Below, in pieces: positions 33,966 to 42,994 of a stretch of DNA of 64,000 nt (its first letter is position 1; each line of letters starts with the position of its first letter). The notes under the pieces are model-generated. The model was given only the letters and a program-made list of their open reading frames with translations, did no database searches and was not told the DNA's origin. The position numbers and the translations under genes are program-made. This DNA comes from Elusimicrobiaceae bacterium (GTDB lineage Bacteria > Elusimicrobiota > Elusimicrobia > Elusimicrobiales > Elusimicrobiaceae), in assembly GCA_017525025.1 (NCBI GenBank), contig JAFXUJ010000014.1:186001-250000 (forward strand), read 5' to 3'.

Positions 33966-33976
33966 TTTGGTAAAAT
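33966..33976 (+). promoter_or_regulatory. Extended -10 of msrC, leaderless arrangement
   Basis: TTTGGTAAAAT is followed by six bases (ACTGCT) and then the msrC ATG at 33983, so the predicted start of transcription falls on the start codon. No ribosome site is present. Confidence 0.65.
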
Positions 33977-33982
33977 ACTGCT

Positions 33983-34459
33983 ATGACTAAAATTGAATTA
34001 TATGCCCAACTTTTGCCTCAAATAACTTCCCTTTTACAGGGAGAAACGGACCCGGTAGCCAATATGGCTAACTTGGCAGCCGTGCTTTACCATAATTTGC
34101 AGCAAATCAACTGGGCCGGGTTTTATGTGCGGCGCGAGGATGAACTGGTGTTAGGGCCCTTCCAAGGAAAACCGGCTTGCGTGCGGCTAAAACGCAGACA
34201 CGGAGTGTGCTGGGCCGCTGTGGAAAAGCGGGAAACCCTCATCGTGCCGGATGTGCACACGTTTGCGGGGCATATTGCGTGCGATAGCGCTTCACAAAGT
34301 GAAATTGTCGTCCCGATTTTGAAAGGAACAGAAGTGTGGGGTGTATTGGATATAGACTCCCCGGTGAAAGCGCGGTTTGATGAAACGGATCAAGCGTTTT
34401 TGGAACAAACGGTAAATATATTTGTGACGGCTACGTTTGCACGCTCAAAACAAATTTGA
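33983..34459 (+). CDS. msrC: Free methionine-(R)-sulfoxide reductase (GAF domain)
   Basis: The 158-residue GAF-domain enzyme has all three family cysteines in context: QGKPACVRL, HGVCWAA and HIACDSASQSEIVVP. INWAGFYV and GVLDIDSP also match fRMsr. It reduces free methionine-R-sulfoxide in the cytoplasm using thioredoxin-type reductants. Family members usually read RGVCG where this one reads HGVCW, a small departure next to the catalytic Cys. It is followed directly by the tRNA-Phe promoter, whose motif overlaps its stop codon. Confidence 0.94.
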   Translation: MTKIELYAQLLPQITSLLQGETDPVANMANLAAVLYHNLQQINWAGFYVRREDELVLGPFQGKPACVRLKRRHGVCWAAVEKRETLIVPDVHTFAGHIACDSASQSEIVVPILKGTEVWGVLDIDSPVKARFDETDQAFLEQTVNIFVTATFARSKQI

Positions 34460-34465
34460 TATGAT
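34455..34465 (+). promoter_or_regulatory. Extended -10 promoter of tRNA-Phe
   Basis: TTTGATATGAT overlaps the msrC stop codon (34457-34459). The predicted start near 34472 is five bases before the tRNA. Confidence 0.68.
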
Positions 34466-34476
34466 ATATAGGTAAT

Positions 34477-34548
34477 GCCGAGGTAGCTCAGTGGTAGAGC
34501 ACTGGTCTGAAAAACCAGGTGTCGACAGTTCGATCCTGTCCCTCGGCA
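34477..34548 (+). tRNA. tRNA-Phe (anticodon GAA)
   Basis: Acceptor GCCGAGG (34477-34483) pairs with CCTCGGC (34541-34547), discriminator A. The anticodon stem CTGGT/ACCAG holds loop CTGAAAA, anticodon GAA at 34509-34511. D arm GCTCAGTGGTAGAGC and T loop TTCGATC are standard. Length 72 nt; CCA is not encoded. Confidence 0.97.
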
Positions 34549-34566
34549 TTTCGTTTTGTCCTTATT

Positions 34567-35739
34567 TTATCTTACTTGCACGAGCGCAAAGTGTAGGTAT
34601 TCCGTTTCCGGCATACCGATTAAAACCGGGTGATCTTTGGCTTGACCGCGCAGTTCAATTAAACTGGCTTGCACGCCCGATTTGCTTACCCCTTGGCGGA
34701 TGATATCCATAAATAATTCACGCGACACATGGTGTGAACACGTAGAAAATGCTAAATACCCGCCGGGCTTTAATCCTTCTAACGCCATTTTGACGAGTTT
34801 TACATACAACCCTACTGCCTGCGGCAGTGCCTTGCGGCTTTTGACAAACGCGGGCGGATCCAGTAAAACAATATCCGGTTGGTCGGGCAATTCTCCCTTT
34901 TTCATGGCGGAGAGTAGCCGCTCGGCATCGTCGCGGTGGAAAACGGCAATATCACTTACGCCATTAAGCTCCGCATTCTTTTTAGCGAGTTCCACCGCCG
35001 CGGCAGAGGAGTCGCACCCCCATACTTGTGCCGCGCCGGCAAGTGCCGCCGTAATGCCAAACGAACCAATATACGAATACAAATCTAACACCAATTTATC
35101 TTTAAAATACGGTTTTAAAAATGCGCGGTTTTCACGTTGGTCAAAATAAAAACCTGTTTTCTGGCCGCCGCGAATGGGCACGATATACTTTACACCGTTT
35201 TCTTCTATCTCTACCGTTTCGGGCACTTCGCCGATGATTTCAGGCGTATTGGTAAGGCCTTCCAGGGCACGGAAAGCACTATCGTTTTTATAATAAATAC
35301 CCTTAGGTTTGAAGATTTTTTTGAGTGCTTTGGTAATTTGCGGTTTTAACAGCTCCATGCCAGCCGTTAAAACGTCCACCACCAGAACATCCCCATATCT
35401 ATCAATTACAAGCCCGGGCAAATTATCTCCCTCGCCATAGCACATGCGGCCGTATTTGCGCACACCGATTTCTTTGCGCCGCGTATAGGCTTCATCTAAT
35501 TTCTCAAAGATAAAATCATCCGGCAAATCGCCTTCACCTTTTTGCACAAGCCGCACGGCAATTAAACTATGCGGATTGAACGTACCGATCCCCACTTGCA
35601 CACCGTCGCTAGCTAACGCACGCACGAGCGTACCGGGCTCAATAGAGGTATCCAGTTTATCAATCTCATTAGAAAACACCCACCAATGTCCGGCTTTCAA
35701 GCGGCGTTCTTCTTTGGGTTTTAATTTGATTTCCAACAT
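34567..35739 (-). CDS. rlmI: 23S rRNA m5C methyltransferase, RlmI-like
   Basis: The 390-residue protein has an N-terminal PUA domain (RRLKAGHWWVFSNEIDKL) and a SAM-binding Rossmann domain: QKTGFYFDQRENRAFL, VLDLYSYIGSFGITAA, VLLDPPAFVKSRKA and LAFSTCSHHVS. This order is that of RlmI, which methylates a cytosine in 23S rRNA. It starts three bases after the pyrE stop. The exact base modified is inferred from family. Confidence 0.9.
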   Translation of the reverse strand: MLEIKLKPKEERRLKAGHWWVFSNEIDKLDTSIEPGTLVRALASDGVQVGIGTFNPHSLIAVRLVQKGEGDLPDDFIFEKLDEAYTRRKEIGVRKYGRMCYGEGDNLPGLVIDRYGDVLVVDVLTAGMELLKPQITKALKKIFKPKGIYYKNDSAFRALEGLTNTPEIIGEVPETVEIEENGVKYIVPIRGGQKTGFYFDQRENRAFLKPYFKDKLVLDLYSYIGSFGITAALAGAAQVWGCDSSAAAVELAKKNAELNGVSDIAVFHRDDAERLLSAMKKGELPDQPDIVLLDPPAFVKSRKALPQAVGLYVKLVKMALEGLKPGGYLAFSTCSHHVSRELFMDIIRQGVSKSGVQASLIELRGQAKDHPVLIGMPETEYLHFALVQVR

Positions 35740-35742
35740 GAC

Positions 35743-36330
35743 TTACATTCCTTTATCGCGCAGTTCTTCCACTTCCGTAAATGGGATCTTGGCCGCGCAA
35801 AGCGGACATTCCTTGGCTGTAAAGGTCTGCATAGGATAGGATAGTAACGAGCGCAACGGCACCGTTAAAGGTAAATAACCCATGGAGCGGTCCACAATCA
35901 CGCCCACGCCGATTACATCTCCGCCCAGTTTACTCACCAGGCCGATGGCTTGGTTGATTTTACGCCCGGAAACGGCTACGTCATCCACAATAAGCACCTT
36001 TTCCCCTTCTTTAATCGTGAAGTTGTGTTTTAAAATCATAACGCCGTTTTCGTCTTTGGAAGCGAAAATAGCACGTACGCTGCGCGCGCGGGCCACTTCT
36101 TGCGCCAAAACCGAATCCGAGGGGGTAAGGGCCATGACTACGTCGGCCTTTTTAGCAAATTTATCCGACAAGGCCCCGGCAATGCGTTGTGCTAAATGCG
36201 GATGCTGCATTAGCAAAGACGTTTGGATATACGTCTGGCTATGAAACCCGGAAGGCATAACAAAATGGCCTTCCAGAATTGCACCGTGCTCTTGTAAAAG
36301 GCACAGTATGTCCATATTATTTCTTGGCAT
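35743..36330 (-). CDS. pyrE: Orotate phosphoribosyltransferase
   Basis: The 195-residue protein contains the PRPP-binding loop KVLIVDDVAVSGRKINQAI and the N-terminal GHFVMPSGFHSQTYIQ, as in longer PyrE proteins (many bacteria). It makes orotidine monophosphate in pyrimidine synthesis. The C-terminus adds a CPLC pair (CPLCAAKIPF), a feature of some PyrE forms. AAAGGAG before the ATG fixes the start, which overlaps the end of the AsmA-like gene by 14 bases. Confidence 0.93.
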   Translation of the reverse strand: MPRNNMDILCLLQEHGAILEGHFVMPSGFHSQTYIQTSLLMQHPHLAQRIAGALSDKFAKKADVVMALTPSDSVLAQEVARARSVRAIFASKDENGVMILKHNFTIKEGEKVLIVDDVAVSGRKINQAIGLVSKLGGDVIGVGVIVDRSMGYLPLTVPLRSLLSYPMQTFTAKECPLCAAKIPFTEVEELRDKGM

Positions 36331-38626
36331 GGAAGTCTCCTTTAATAAAATCCTGTGCGGTTTGGAAATCCGTCGGCAATCCTTTTTCTTGCGCGGCGCG
36401 GATCTCTGCCCCGGTTTTTTTGGCGCGTTGCATTTCCACTTTGGGTTTTAACATGGACGACGAAATACGAAACGCCAAAGCCGGATTACCGGACTCATCT
36501 GTTAAATTCTCCGCTAGTGCCCCGGAACGCGAGGTGTTGGAGAACATCGTCCATACTATAATATCAAAATTTTCCTTAGCCCAGTCTACCCACCCGCTAA
36601 CTGTAGCGGAAATGGACGGTCCCACCGTATAGGCGTTTTTAATATCCATTTTGCCGTTTTCAAAGGCGGCACTGGCGGCCATATCCGTAAAGGGAACGTC
36701 TTTTAGCACCTTACCGACTTTAAAACTTCCGGCACGCTCCATGCGGTGCATGATAATAAACGGTTGGAAAGTAATATTTAAAGCCTGTTGTTCTTCGGCC
36801 CACTTTTCCATTTGGTGCACAACTCCTTTACGCAATTGGGCATCTATTTGTCCGGACAACTCTTTCATCCCGGGGCGTAACCCCGTTAGTTCAAACTCGG
36901 CATTAAATGTCGTTCCGGAAAGTACAGGGCTTTCAAACGTATCTGCCACCAGGCTCCCGGCAAAGTTACTCATAAAACTCGGCAAGCGATCTCTAAAATT
37001 GCGCAGCCAGGCCAAATTCCCGCTAACCTCTTCCGGGAAGTGCGTCCCTCCCGGTATCAGCGGAGAAATCACCGTTACAAAATCGCGCACGGTACCGATA
37101 AAATTCATGGGGTTAAAATGTTTCCAATACATCGCCGTACGAATCCGGCGACGCGCACTTTTTAGATTATTTACGGTTACACTCATTTTAAGCGGAACGC
37201 CGTTTACCTCGCACGAAGCCAAGTGGGCATACAAATTACCTTTGCGCCATGTCCCGCTTAAGTCCATTTTGTCAAATACCGTCTTGTCCACGGTCAGTTT
37301 CCCGGTGGAGGTAGCTGCGAATAAATCCGCAAAGTTTTCTTTGGCTATAAACTGGCCGGAGACCTTTTCAACCAAGAAACCGTAAATATCCCCGCTGACT
37401 TCTTGCGCCTGAATCTGCATAAGCGGCCAATTGTATTTACCCTTTCCCCGTGCCAAAAGAGCCTTTATGGAAGTTTTTCCGCTTAGCTTGTAACGTTCCA
37501 AGGCGGGATAATATTTATCTTTCCCGGCCAGGCTAAAAGTGTTCGTGGACGCTTCTAAATCGGCAGTATAAGGGGCCTGTGTAAAATCAAATTTTCCTTT
37601 GCCGTCTACTTTGATATCTGCAGACGTTACCGCAACTTGGTTAATTTTAACTACGTGATAGCTGTCACTCACCACTCCTTTGGCCGTTACCGTACTGCGC
37701 GGAACGGAAAAAGGAATTTTTTCCAAATGAAACACCGATAAATCTTTGCTGGTAAAAGCCGGGATATTGGCCTTGATATTGAAAAAGGGCGTGCGCAAAT
37801 TGTCCAGATCCAAGGTTAAATCCACCGGTTTCTTGAATAAATACGCGTGGGCCCGCAAACTGCGAAGGGCAAAATTGCTCCAATCAAAATTTGCAAAATT
37901 AATATGACCGGTGCCTTTAATTTCTATATCGGAAATTCCGTTAGTCCACTCGCTACGCAGTACCATATCCATCGTAAAGCGGGAAAGTTCATCAAACCGC
38001 AACCGCTCAAAATGCATATTGAGCCCGTAAATCGCGTGCGTTACGCCGGATGCCAAATCTTTGTAACTCAGCACGCCGTCTTGCAAGGTCCAGTCTTCTA
38101 TGCTTACCAGCAGCTTGCGTCCCGTTTTATCATTCGTATAAACTGAAGTTTGGCTTGTTTTAATAGGGGGTATATTGTACGTTCCTTCCCGGCTACGTAC
38201 CACACTAAAACGCGGCGTATGAAAAGCAACTTCATCAATGATCAGTTGATGGTTAAATAGGGGCCATAACCGAAACCGTACCGTAACGGAATCAGCCGAT
38301 AACAACGCTTGCCCGGGGGCCCCTTCCGTGTCCAACACGCGGAAGCCTTTGAGTTCCAGGGTATTTATAAATTTTAAATCCACCGTTGCAATAGCTACCG
38401 GACGGTCTAAACGTTTTTGCAATTCCGCGGTAATGATTTCGCTGATATGCTGGGCGTTGAACATTTTTATAAAAACCAACCACGCGCACGCACATACCAA
38501 AAGCAAGAACATGGATATAAAAAGCCCCGCCCGTAACCCCCAGATAAAACTGGTTTTTACGAAGCGTTTGAGATAATATTTCCACGTTTTGTTTTTCTTG
38601 TTTTTGGACATAGCACTATAACGCAT
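36317..38626 (-). CDS. AsmA-like envelope protein
   Basis: The 769-residue protein has one N-terminal transmembrane helix (about 31-54) and a large, beta-rich periplasmic region. AELQKRLDRPVAIATVDLKF and SADSVTVRFRLWPL resemble the start of AsmA/DUF748 proteins, the repeating-beta-groove family that includes lipid-transfer bridges such as TamB and YhdP. That suggests moving or organising outer-membrane lipids. The start is uncertain: ATG at 38626 overlaps the upstream stop, ATG at 38611 is four bases after it, and neither has a ribosome site, so translation is probably coupled. Confidence 0.78.
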   Translation of the reverse strand: MRYSAMSKNKKNKTWKYYLKRFVKTSFIWGLRAGLFISMFLLLVCACAWLVFIKMFNAQHISEIITAELQKRLDRPVAIATVDLKFINTLELKGFRVLDTEGAPGQALLSADSVTVRFRLWPLFNHQLIIDEVAFHTPRFSVVRSREGTYNIPPIKTSQTSVYTNDKTGRKLLVSIEDWTLQDGVLSYKDLASGVTHAIYGLNMHFERLRFDELSRFTMDMVLRSEWTNGISDIEIKGTGHINFANFDWSNFALRSLRAHAYLFKKPVDLTLDLDNLRTPFFNIKANIPAFTSKDLSVFHLEKIPFSVPRSTVTAKGVVSDSYHVVKINQVAVTSADIKVDGKGKFDFTQAPYTADLEASTNTFSLAGKDKYYPALERYKLSGKTSIKALLARGKGKYNWPLMQIQAQEVSGDIYGFLVEKVSGQFIAKENFADLFAATSTGKLTVDKTVFDKMDLSGTWRKGNLYAHLASCEVNGVPLKMSVTVNNLKSARRRIRTAMYWKHFNPMNFIGTVRDFVTVISPLIPGGTHFPEEVSGNLAWLRNFRDRLPSFMSNFAGSLVADTFESPVLSGTTFNAEFELTGLRPGMKELSGQIDAQLRKGVVHQMEKWAEEQQALNITFQPFIIMHRMERAGSFKVGKVLKDVPFTDMAASAAFENGKMDIKNAYTVGPSISATVSGWVDWAKENFDIIVWTMFSNTSRSGALAENLTDESGNPALAFRISSSMLKPKVEMQRAKKTGAEIRAAQEKGLPTDFQTAQDFIKGDFHAKK

Positions 38627-39299
38627 TGATAAAACGTTCTACTATATAGTTTACTAAAATTCGCCAAGTGTTTAGGGTACCGCGTATCACATTAAAGCTT
38701 GCCTGCCGCAGAGAAACTAATTCCGGGAAAACTCCTTTTAATAAAACAGCCAAAACCACTAAATTGGCCGATACAATCATTACCACGGAAAAAACCTTTC
38801 CGCCCGCCAATTTTAAATCCGGCTGGTCCGCCTCAAAAAGTGTTTTGAACGTTTGGATAAAATGGAAGGAGGTAAAAAACCCCATCAAAAACAGAAAAAC
38901 TTGCCGATATGGGGTCAAATCTACAAATAAATCTCCTATCATGTATACGAATACTGTAATCAGCACATACCCCGGCACGAAATACGGGGCCAAGACGATA
39001 AAAACATTGGCTTTATCCATTTTTACGTATCCGCTTTCACGCCCGACGCTTACATCTTTAACACGGCTACCGCAACAAAGCGCGGCCAAGGCGTGCGTCA
39101 TCTCATGCATAAATACATATATGCGGGAAAAATCGTACCAAGTATAATGAATAACAGCATATATGCCCGCCCCTAACACAAAGCTCAACACGGACTTAAA
39201 ATTCCCCAATACATGCACCAAAATGGTCCCTGTTTCTACAAGCATAAAACACAGGGTGGGTAGCAAAACTAAGGCGAGTAAAAATTTTAAAAACCGCAT
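38616..39299 (-). CDS. M50-like membrane metalloprotease homologue
   Basis: I start this 227-residue protein at the ATG at 39299, which shares a base with the lplA stop (TAATG) and has GGAGAAG upstream. A longer frame reading into lplA is rejected. It has about five hydrophobic helices and the zinc-protease motif HEMTH (HExxH) in FMHEMTHALAALCCGSRVKD. GYVLITVFVYMIGD follows. The pattern resembles intramembrane site-2-type (M50) proteases. The second zinc-ligand motif (NxxPxxxxDG) is not evident, so activity is uncertain. Confidence 0.7.
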   Translation of the reverse strand: MRFLKFLLALVLLPTLCFMLVETGTILVHVLGNFKSVLSFVLGAGIYAVIHYTWYDFSRIYVFMHEMTHALAALCCGSRVKDVSVGRESGYVKMDKANVFIVLAPYFVPGYVLITVFVYMIGDLFVDLTPYRQVFLFLMGFFTSFHFIQTFKTLFEADQPDLKLAGGKVFSVVMIVSANLVVLAVLLKGVFPELVSLRQASFNVIRGTLNTWRILVNYIVERFINAL

Positions 39300-39997
39300 T
39301 AAAACTTCTCCGTCCAACCGAATGTGTTGTATTGCGTACGGGCTAATTCTTTCGCGGCCGTCAAATCCTCTGGGGCGCATGCCATTGGATGTAAATCTAC
39401 TGCTAAAAATTGACGTACTCCTTCTATCACTGCACGTTTAAAAAGTGGATTTGTACGCGCCCCAGGCTGTTGCAAGGAACCTTGATAGAGTACGGTTTGA
39501 CCAAAACGGCGGATGGCCCCTCCCAACATTTTTTGTCCATCAGCTGCCAACAAATCGTTTTCTACCGGGCGGATAAAACACGCGTTTGCTTCGTGGTTTA
39601 TGCTGGGAGCATATTCCGCGGCCGGCAAGATCTTTCCAAAAACCTCTCCGCCAAAGCCGCTCTTTTGAAGTTGGGCGAAAATAGCCGAATGCAAGTTTTT
39701 GTAAATTTCAGCCGGTTTTGCCAGAGAAGTAAACACTAAAGAAAAAGTTAAATCGTCCGTATGAAAAACAACTCCGCCGCCGGTGGGCCGGCGCGCATAA
39801 GAGCCGCTGAAACCTTGCCCGTTTAGGGCCCGGCGGACTTCGCTGATAAATTGCGCATAACCAAACGTGACCGCCGCGCCGGGTGTCCAGTTATAAAAAC
39901 GCAATATAACCGCACCGGGCCAAACGTGCACAAGGTGCTCGTCCAAAGCCATATGCTCAAAAACATTTAGCGGCGGTGTGGAAATAAGCGTATTCAT
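39299..39997 (-). CDS. lplA: Lipoate-protein ligase A family protein
   Basis: The 232-residue protein carries the lipoyl/biotinyl-ligase motif YARRPTGGGVVFH at about residue 66-78, with HMALDEHL near the start and a lysine in GQKMLGGAIRR, where the activated acyl group binds. It would attach lipoate to protein. The only lipoyl protein visible here is GcvH, about 6 kb away; since 2-oxoacid oxidation uses ferredoxin enzymes, GcvH may be its main client. Octanoyltransferase (LipM-like) is an alternative. It heads lplA-M50-AsmA-pyrE-rlmI. Confidence 0.85.
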   Translation of the reverse strand: MNTLISTPPLNVFEHMALDEHLVHVWPGAVILRFYNWTPGAAVTFGYAQFISEVRRALNGQGFSGSYARRPTGGGVVFHTDDLTFSLVFTSLAKPAEIYKNLHSAIFAQLQKSGFGGEVFGKILPAAEYAPSINHEANACFIRPVENDLLAADGQKMLGGAIRRFGQTVLYQGSLQQPGARTNPLFKRAVIEGVRQFLAVDLHPMACAPEDLTAAKELARTQYNTFGWTEKF

Positions 39998-40092
39998 AAT
40001 ATGTGTCTTGTTTAAAATATTGTATCATAGTTTGTGAAATAGACTCGTACCATACAACAAAATTTCAAATAGTAGTTTCTTGGATAATATTT

Positions 40093-42921
40093 ATGACAAA
40101 AGAAGAAGCTAGAAAAGAATTCTTAGAAGCGTGTAAAATAGGAAACCTCGAAGTTATAAAGCAAATGTTACGCAAATATCCGAGTTTTATCAAACCGTCA
40201 TCAACATCCCATGGGTGGGGCTACTCGCGCCCGTCCAAATCTCTCTGTCCTTTATACATCGCCTGCATCAACAACCGGGTAGAAACCGTTAAGTTTCTAT
40301 TAGAAGCCGGTGCTGACCCCAACCAACGTTTCCATGAATTTGAAATAGGAGACCGATGTCCAAACCGCGAATGGGATTGGTACCTTTTGGAAGCGGTGGC
40401 CAAACAGGGGCCCTTTGCCATAATTAAGTTGTTGTTGGAATACGGAGCAGACCCTTCGAATTATTTAATCATACAAAACGCTTGGGAATGGGCCGCCAAA
40501 CAAGCCACCGAAAAAGATAATAAAATTGTTCTTCTGTTGGCTAGCGCAGTCGGCGAAACAAACCGAGTAAAACAATTGTTACAAACCAGTTTAAAAGATG
40601 ATCATAAAAGCTGCAAGGCCGCTTATACTTATGCCGATCGTTTTCGCCATCAAGAAACAGCTAAACTATTAGCGATCCATATAGCCAAACATAAATCTTG
40701 GCTTTCTAAATGGACCTCTAAACAGCGGCAAATCTTAGAAAAATATCTAAACCCTGCTCCCAAAACTGTCGCCAAACCAATAAAAGCCGAGAAAGACTAC
40801 GACTCGCTCACCGCTGCCAGCAGACAAGGCCAAACGGAAACGGTAAAACATTTGTTAGAGAAGGGAGTCAGCCCCAATTATCACGGGAATTCCGACCCAC
40901 TGGTAGTGGCATGCATATGCGGCCGGAAAGAAATTGTCCCGCTATTATTGGCAGCCGGGGCCAACCCGAATCATAATAACTATTCCCCGGCCCTTATAGC
41001 CGCCTGTGAGCACGGTCGGAAAGAAATTGTCCCGCTATTATTGGCAGCCGGAGCCAAGATCAACGCTGCAAATCCCTCCGGCCAATCTCCCCTTGTAAAT
41101 GCCGTAAAAAGCGGTTCTTTACCCATTATTTCTTTACTATTAGATGCTGGGGCAGATGTTCATACCCAAGAGGAAAAGGCCCTCTTGGCCGCGTGCAGTA
41201 ACGGCGGACAAACAGAAATGGTTAAACGGCTGTTACAAGCCGGGGCCAACCCGAATCATAATAACTATTCCCCGGCACTAATAGCCGCGTGCCAATCTGG
41301 TAAAAAAGAAATTGTTTCTCTATTGTTAGAAGCCAACGCAAACGTCAACGGTGCAGCCCCAAATAAGAATTACCCACTTTTACAAGCTGTTCAAAGCGAA
41401 TCCCGCCAAATTGTTCCGCTCTTGTTAGACCACGGAGCCAACCCCTCACTAAAAAACATATTAGATAGTATCCATAACGGGGAATACGAGATGGCCGCAC
41501 AGCTTATACAATCGGTACCCGCCTCCAATAAAAAAATACTAAAAAGCCGCGAGCTTCTTTCTGCTGCTTTCTTATCGGGGCATGTGCAAATGATTGAAGC
41601 CTTAGTAAAAGCCGGGGCCGATGTTAACTTTACTGAAAATCACGGAGAAACTCCCCTCATGTGGGCCACCAATCACAGCCACTTGACACTACTGAAACTA
41701 TTGCTAGAAGCCGGAGCGGATGTAAACAAAACAAACCGCAAGGGTTTCACAGCACTTATGTGGGCCTGCGATAACAAAAATATTTCGTTGGATTTTATTA
41801 ACCAACTCCTCAAAGCCGGGGCCGATGTAAACGCAACCAACAAAAACGGAGAAACCGCCCTGATGCTGGCAAGCAGAAGTCAAAATTCAGTCACTGTAAA
41901 GGCCTTGCTGGGAGCCAAGGCAAACGTAGACATTCAAGATAACGACGGTAACACTGCTCTCATGTATGCTTGCTGTGAAGGTACACAATCCATCGTAAAG
42001 CTATTGCTAAAAGCCGGAGCCAACCCTCATGCACGAAATAAAAAGAAGTTTACCCCGCACCTTGTAGCCATAGAAAAGAAAAACTGGGAACTGTTGGACG
42101 TTCTATCCCCTGGGGTCAAAACAGATATAAAAGATTTCGCCACCGTCTTACAAACCGATGTCTGGATATGGGATGAATTTTGCTTTGAGATGCTAAAATT
42201 TTTGCTTAGTGCTCACTACCCGGACAAAGACATCATCGAGATATTAAAACCGCTAAAATCTCGTTTGCCCGATGTGTTAGACGAAGCAATCCGCAAGGAT
42301 AACACCGAAGTGGTAGATTTATTGCTCAAAGCCGGCACACCGACAGATAAAATCCATTGGGGCCTTGTAGCACGAGGTAATAAGAAAATATTGGATTTAT
42401 TACTTCGCGCTAACGCAAGAATAAATGCGTCTGATGAAAACGGATTGGAACAACTGCTTAAACATAAATATGATAAAGAATCGCTTGTTGAGCTAATACG
42501 CCCCGGCAAAGACGATATGAACCGGACGGACGCCGAAGGCCTCACTTCCTTAACCCGGGCTGTCAAAAAACATAAATTAGATGTGGTGGACGTGCTAATC
42601 CGGGCCGGGGCGGATGTAAACGCTACCGACAAAAAACATGCCGAAACAGCTCTTATGTGGGCTTGCCGCGAAGGAAACATCAAATCCATAAAAATGCTGT
42701 TGGCGGCCAAGGCCGATGTAAACTTTAAAGACCAAATGGGACGCACGGCGTTAATTTGGGCCTGTGAAGCCGAGCAACAAGCTGCTGTGGAGTTGCTTTT
42801 GCATGCCGGAGCTGATGTAACCATAGCCGATAAAAACGGTATTACCGCATTGCAAGCGGCTCAGGAAAGAAGATACGGAAAACTGGTTACCCTGCTTAAA
42901 GAGGCCGGGGCCCAAAAATAG
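40093..42921 (+). CDS. Large ankyrin-repeat protein
   Basis: Starting at ATG 40093 (MTKEEARKEFLEACKIGN) the product is 942 residues and consists almost wholly of ankyrin-type repeats. I count more than twenty, including clear ones (ETPLMWATNHSHLTLLKLLL, TALMYACCEGTQSIVKLLLK, TALMWACREGNIKSIKMLL) and several degenerate ones. An in-frame ATG at 40003 would add 30 residues unlike the rest, so I prefer the internal start, although its ribosome site is poor. No signal peptide or catalytic domain is visible. Ankyrin proteins bind other proteins; in host-associated bacteria some are effectors. It splits lplA from the gcv genes. Two near-identical DNA segments inside it indicate repeat duplication. 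Confidence 0.88.
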   Translation: MTKEEARKEFLEACKIGNLEVIKQMLRKYPSFIKPSSTSHGWGYSRPSKSLCPLYIACINNRVETVKFLLEAGADPNQRFHEFEIGDRCPNREWDWYLLEAVAKQGPFAIIKLLLEYGADPSNYLIIQNAWEWAAKQATEKDNKIVLLLASAVGETNRVKQLLQTSLKDDHKSCKAAYTYADRFRHQETAKLLAIHIAKHKSWLSKWTSKQRQILEKYLNPAPKTVAKPIKAEKDYDSLTAASRQGQTETVKHLLEKGVSPNYHGNSDPLVVACICGRKEIVPLLLAAGANPNHNNYSPALIAACEHGRKEIVPLLLAAGAKINAANPSGQSPLVNAVKSGSLPIISLLLDAGADVHTQEEKALLAACSNGGQTEMVKRLLQAGANPNHNNYSPALIAACQSGKKEIVSLLLEANANVNGAAPNKNYPLLQAVQSESRQIVPLLLDHGANPSLKNILDSIHNGEYEMAAQLIQSVPASNKKILKSRELLSAAFLSGHVQMIEALVKAGADVNFTENHGETPLMWATNHSHLTLLKLLLEAGADVNKTNRKGFTALMWACDNKNISLDFINQLLKAGADVNATNKNGETALMLASRSQNSVTVKALLGAKANVDIQDNDGNTALMYACCEGTQSIVKLLLKAGANPHARNKKKFTPHLVAIEKKNWELLDVLSPGVKTDIKDFATVLQTDVWIWDEFCFEMLKFLLSAHYPDKDIIEILKPLKSRLPDVLDEAIRKDNTEVVDLLLKAGTPTDKIHWGLVARGNKKILDLLLRANARINASDENGLEQLLKHKYDKESLVELIRPGKDDMNRTDAEGLTSLTRAVKKHKLDVVDVLIRAGADVNATDKKHAETALMWACREGNIKSIKMLLAAKADVNFKDQMGRTALIWACEAEQQAAVELLLHAGADVTIADKNGITALQAAQERRYGKLVTLLKEAGAQK
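40924..41276 (+). repeat. Direct DNA repeats within the ankyrin gene
   Basis: A 35-base segment at 40924-40958 recurs exactly at 41017-41051, 93 bases on (31 codons). A 38-base segment at 40954-40991 recurs exactly at 41239-41276, 285 bases on (95 codons). Identity at the DNA level shows recent duplication or gene conversion among repeats. Confidence 0.9.
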
Positions 42922-42946
42922 CTACACCGTGTTTTTTATAACCATA

Positions 42947-42973
42947 CGGCCCGTTGGATTTTCCAACGGGCCG
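42947..42973. terminator. Strong hairpin between ankyrin gene and gcvPB
   Basis: CGGCCCGTTGGA and TCCAACGGGCCG form a 12-bp perfect stem with a TTT loop between two convergent genes. Neither side has a long T run, so it is a probable but not textbook bidirectional terminator. Confidence 0.7.
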
Positions 42974-42994
42974 CATCTTTAAAATTAGAACAAT

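Noticed and set aside
36651-37385. A 244-codon open frame antisense to the AsmA-like gene
   Set aside because: The minus-strand frame is longer, has a membrane anchor and fits the operon; the antisense frame has no recognisable features.
39300-39380. An N-terminal extension of the M50-like protein into lplA
   Set aside because: The internal ATG at 39299 has GGAGAAG upstream and begins the membrane helix; the extension is just lplA in another frame.
42216-42824. A 202-codon open frame antisense to the ankyrin gene
   Set aside because: It arises from the repeated codon pattern of ankyrin units; its product is Ser/Ala-rich and repetitive.
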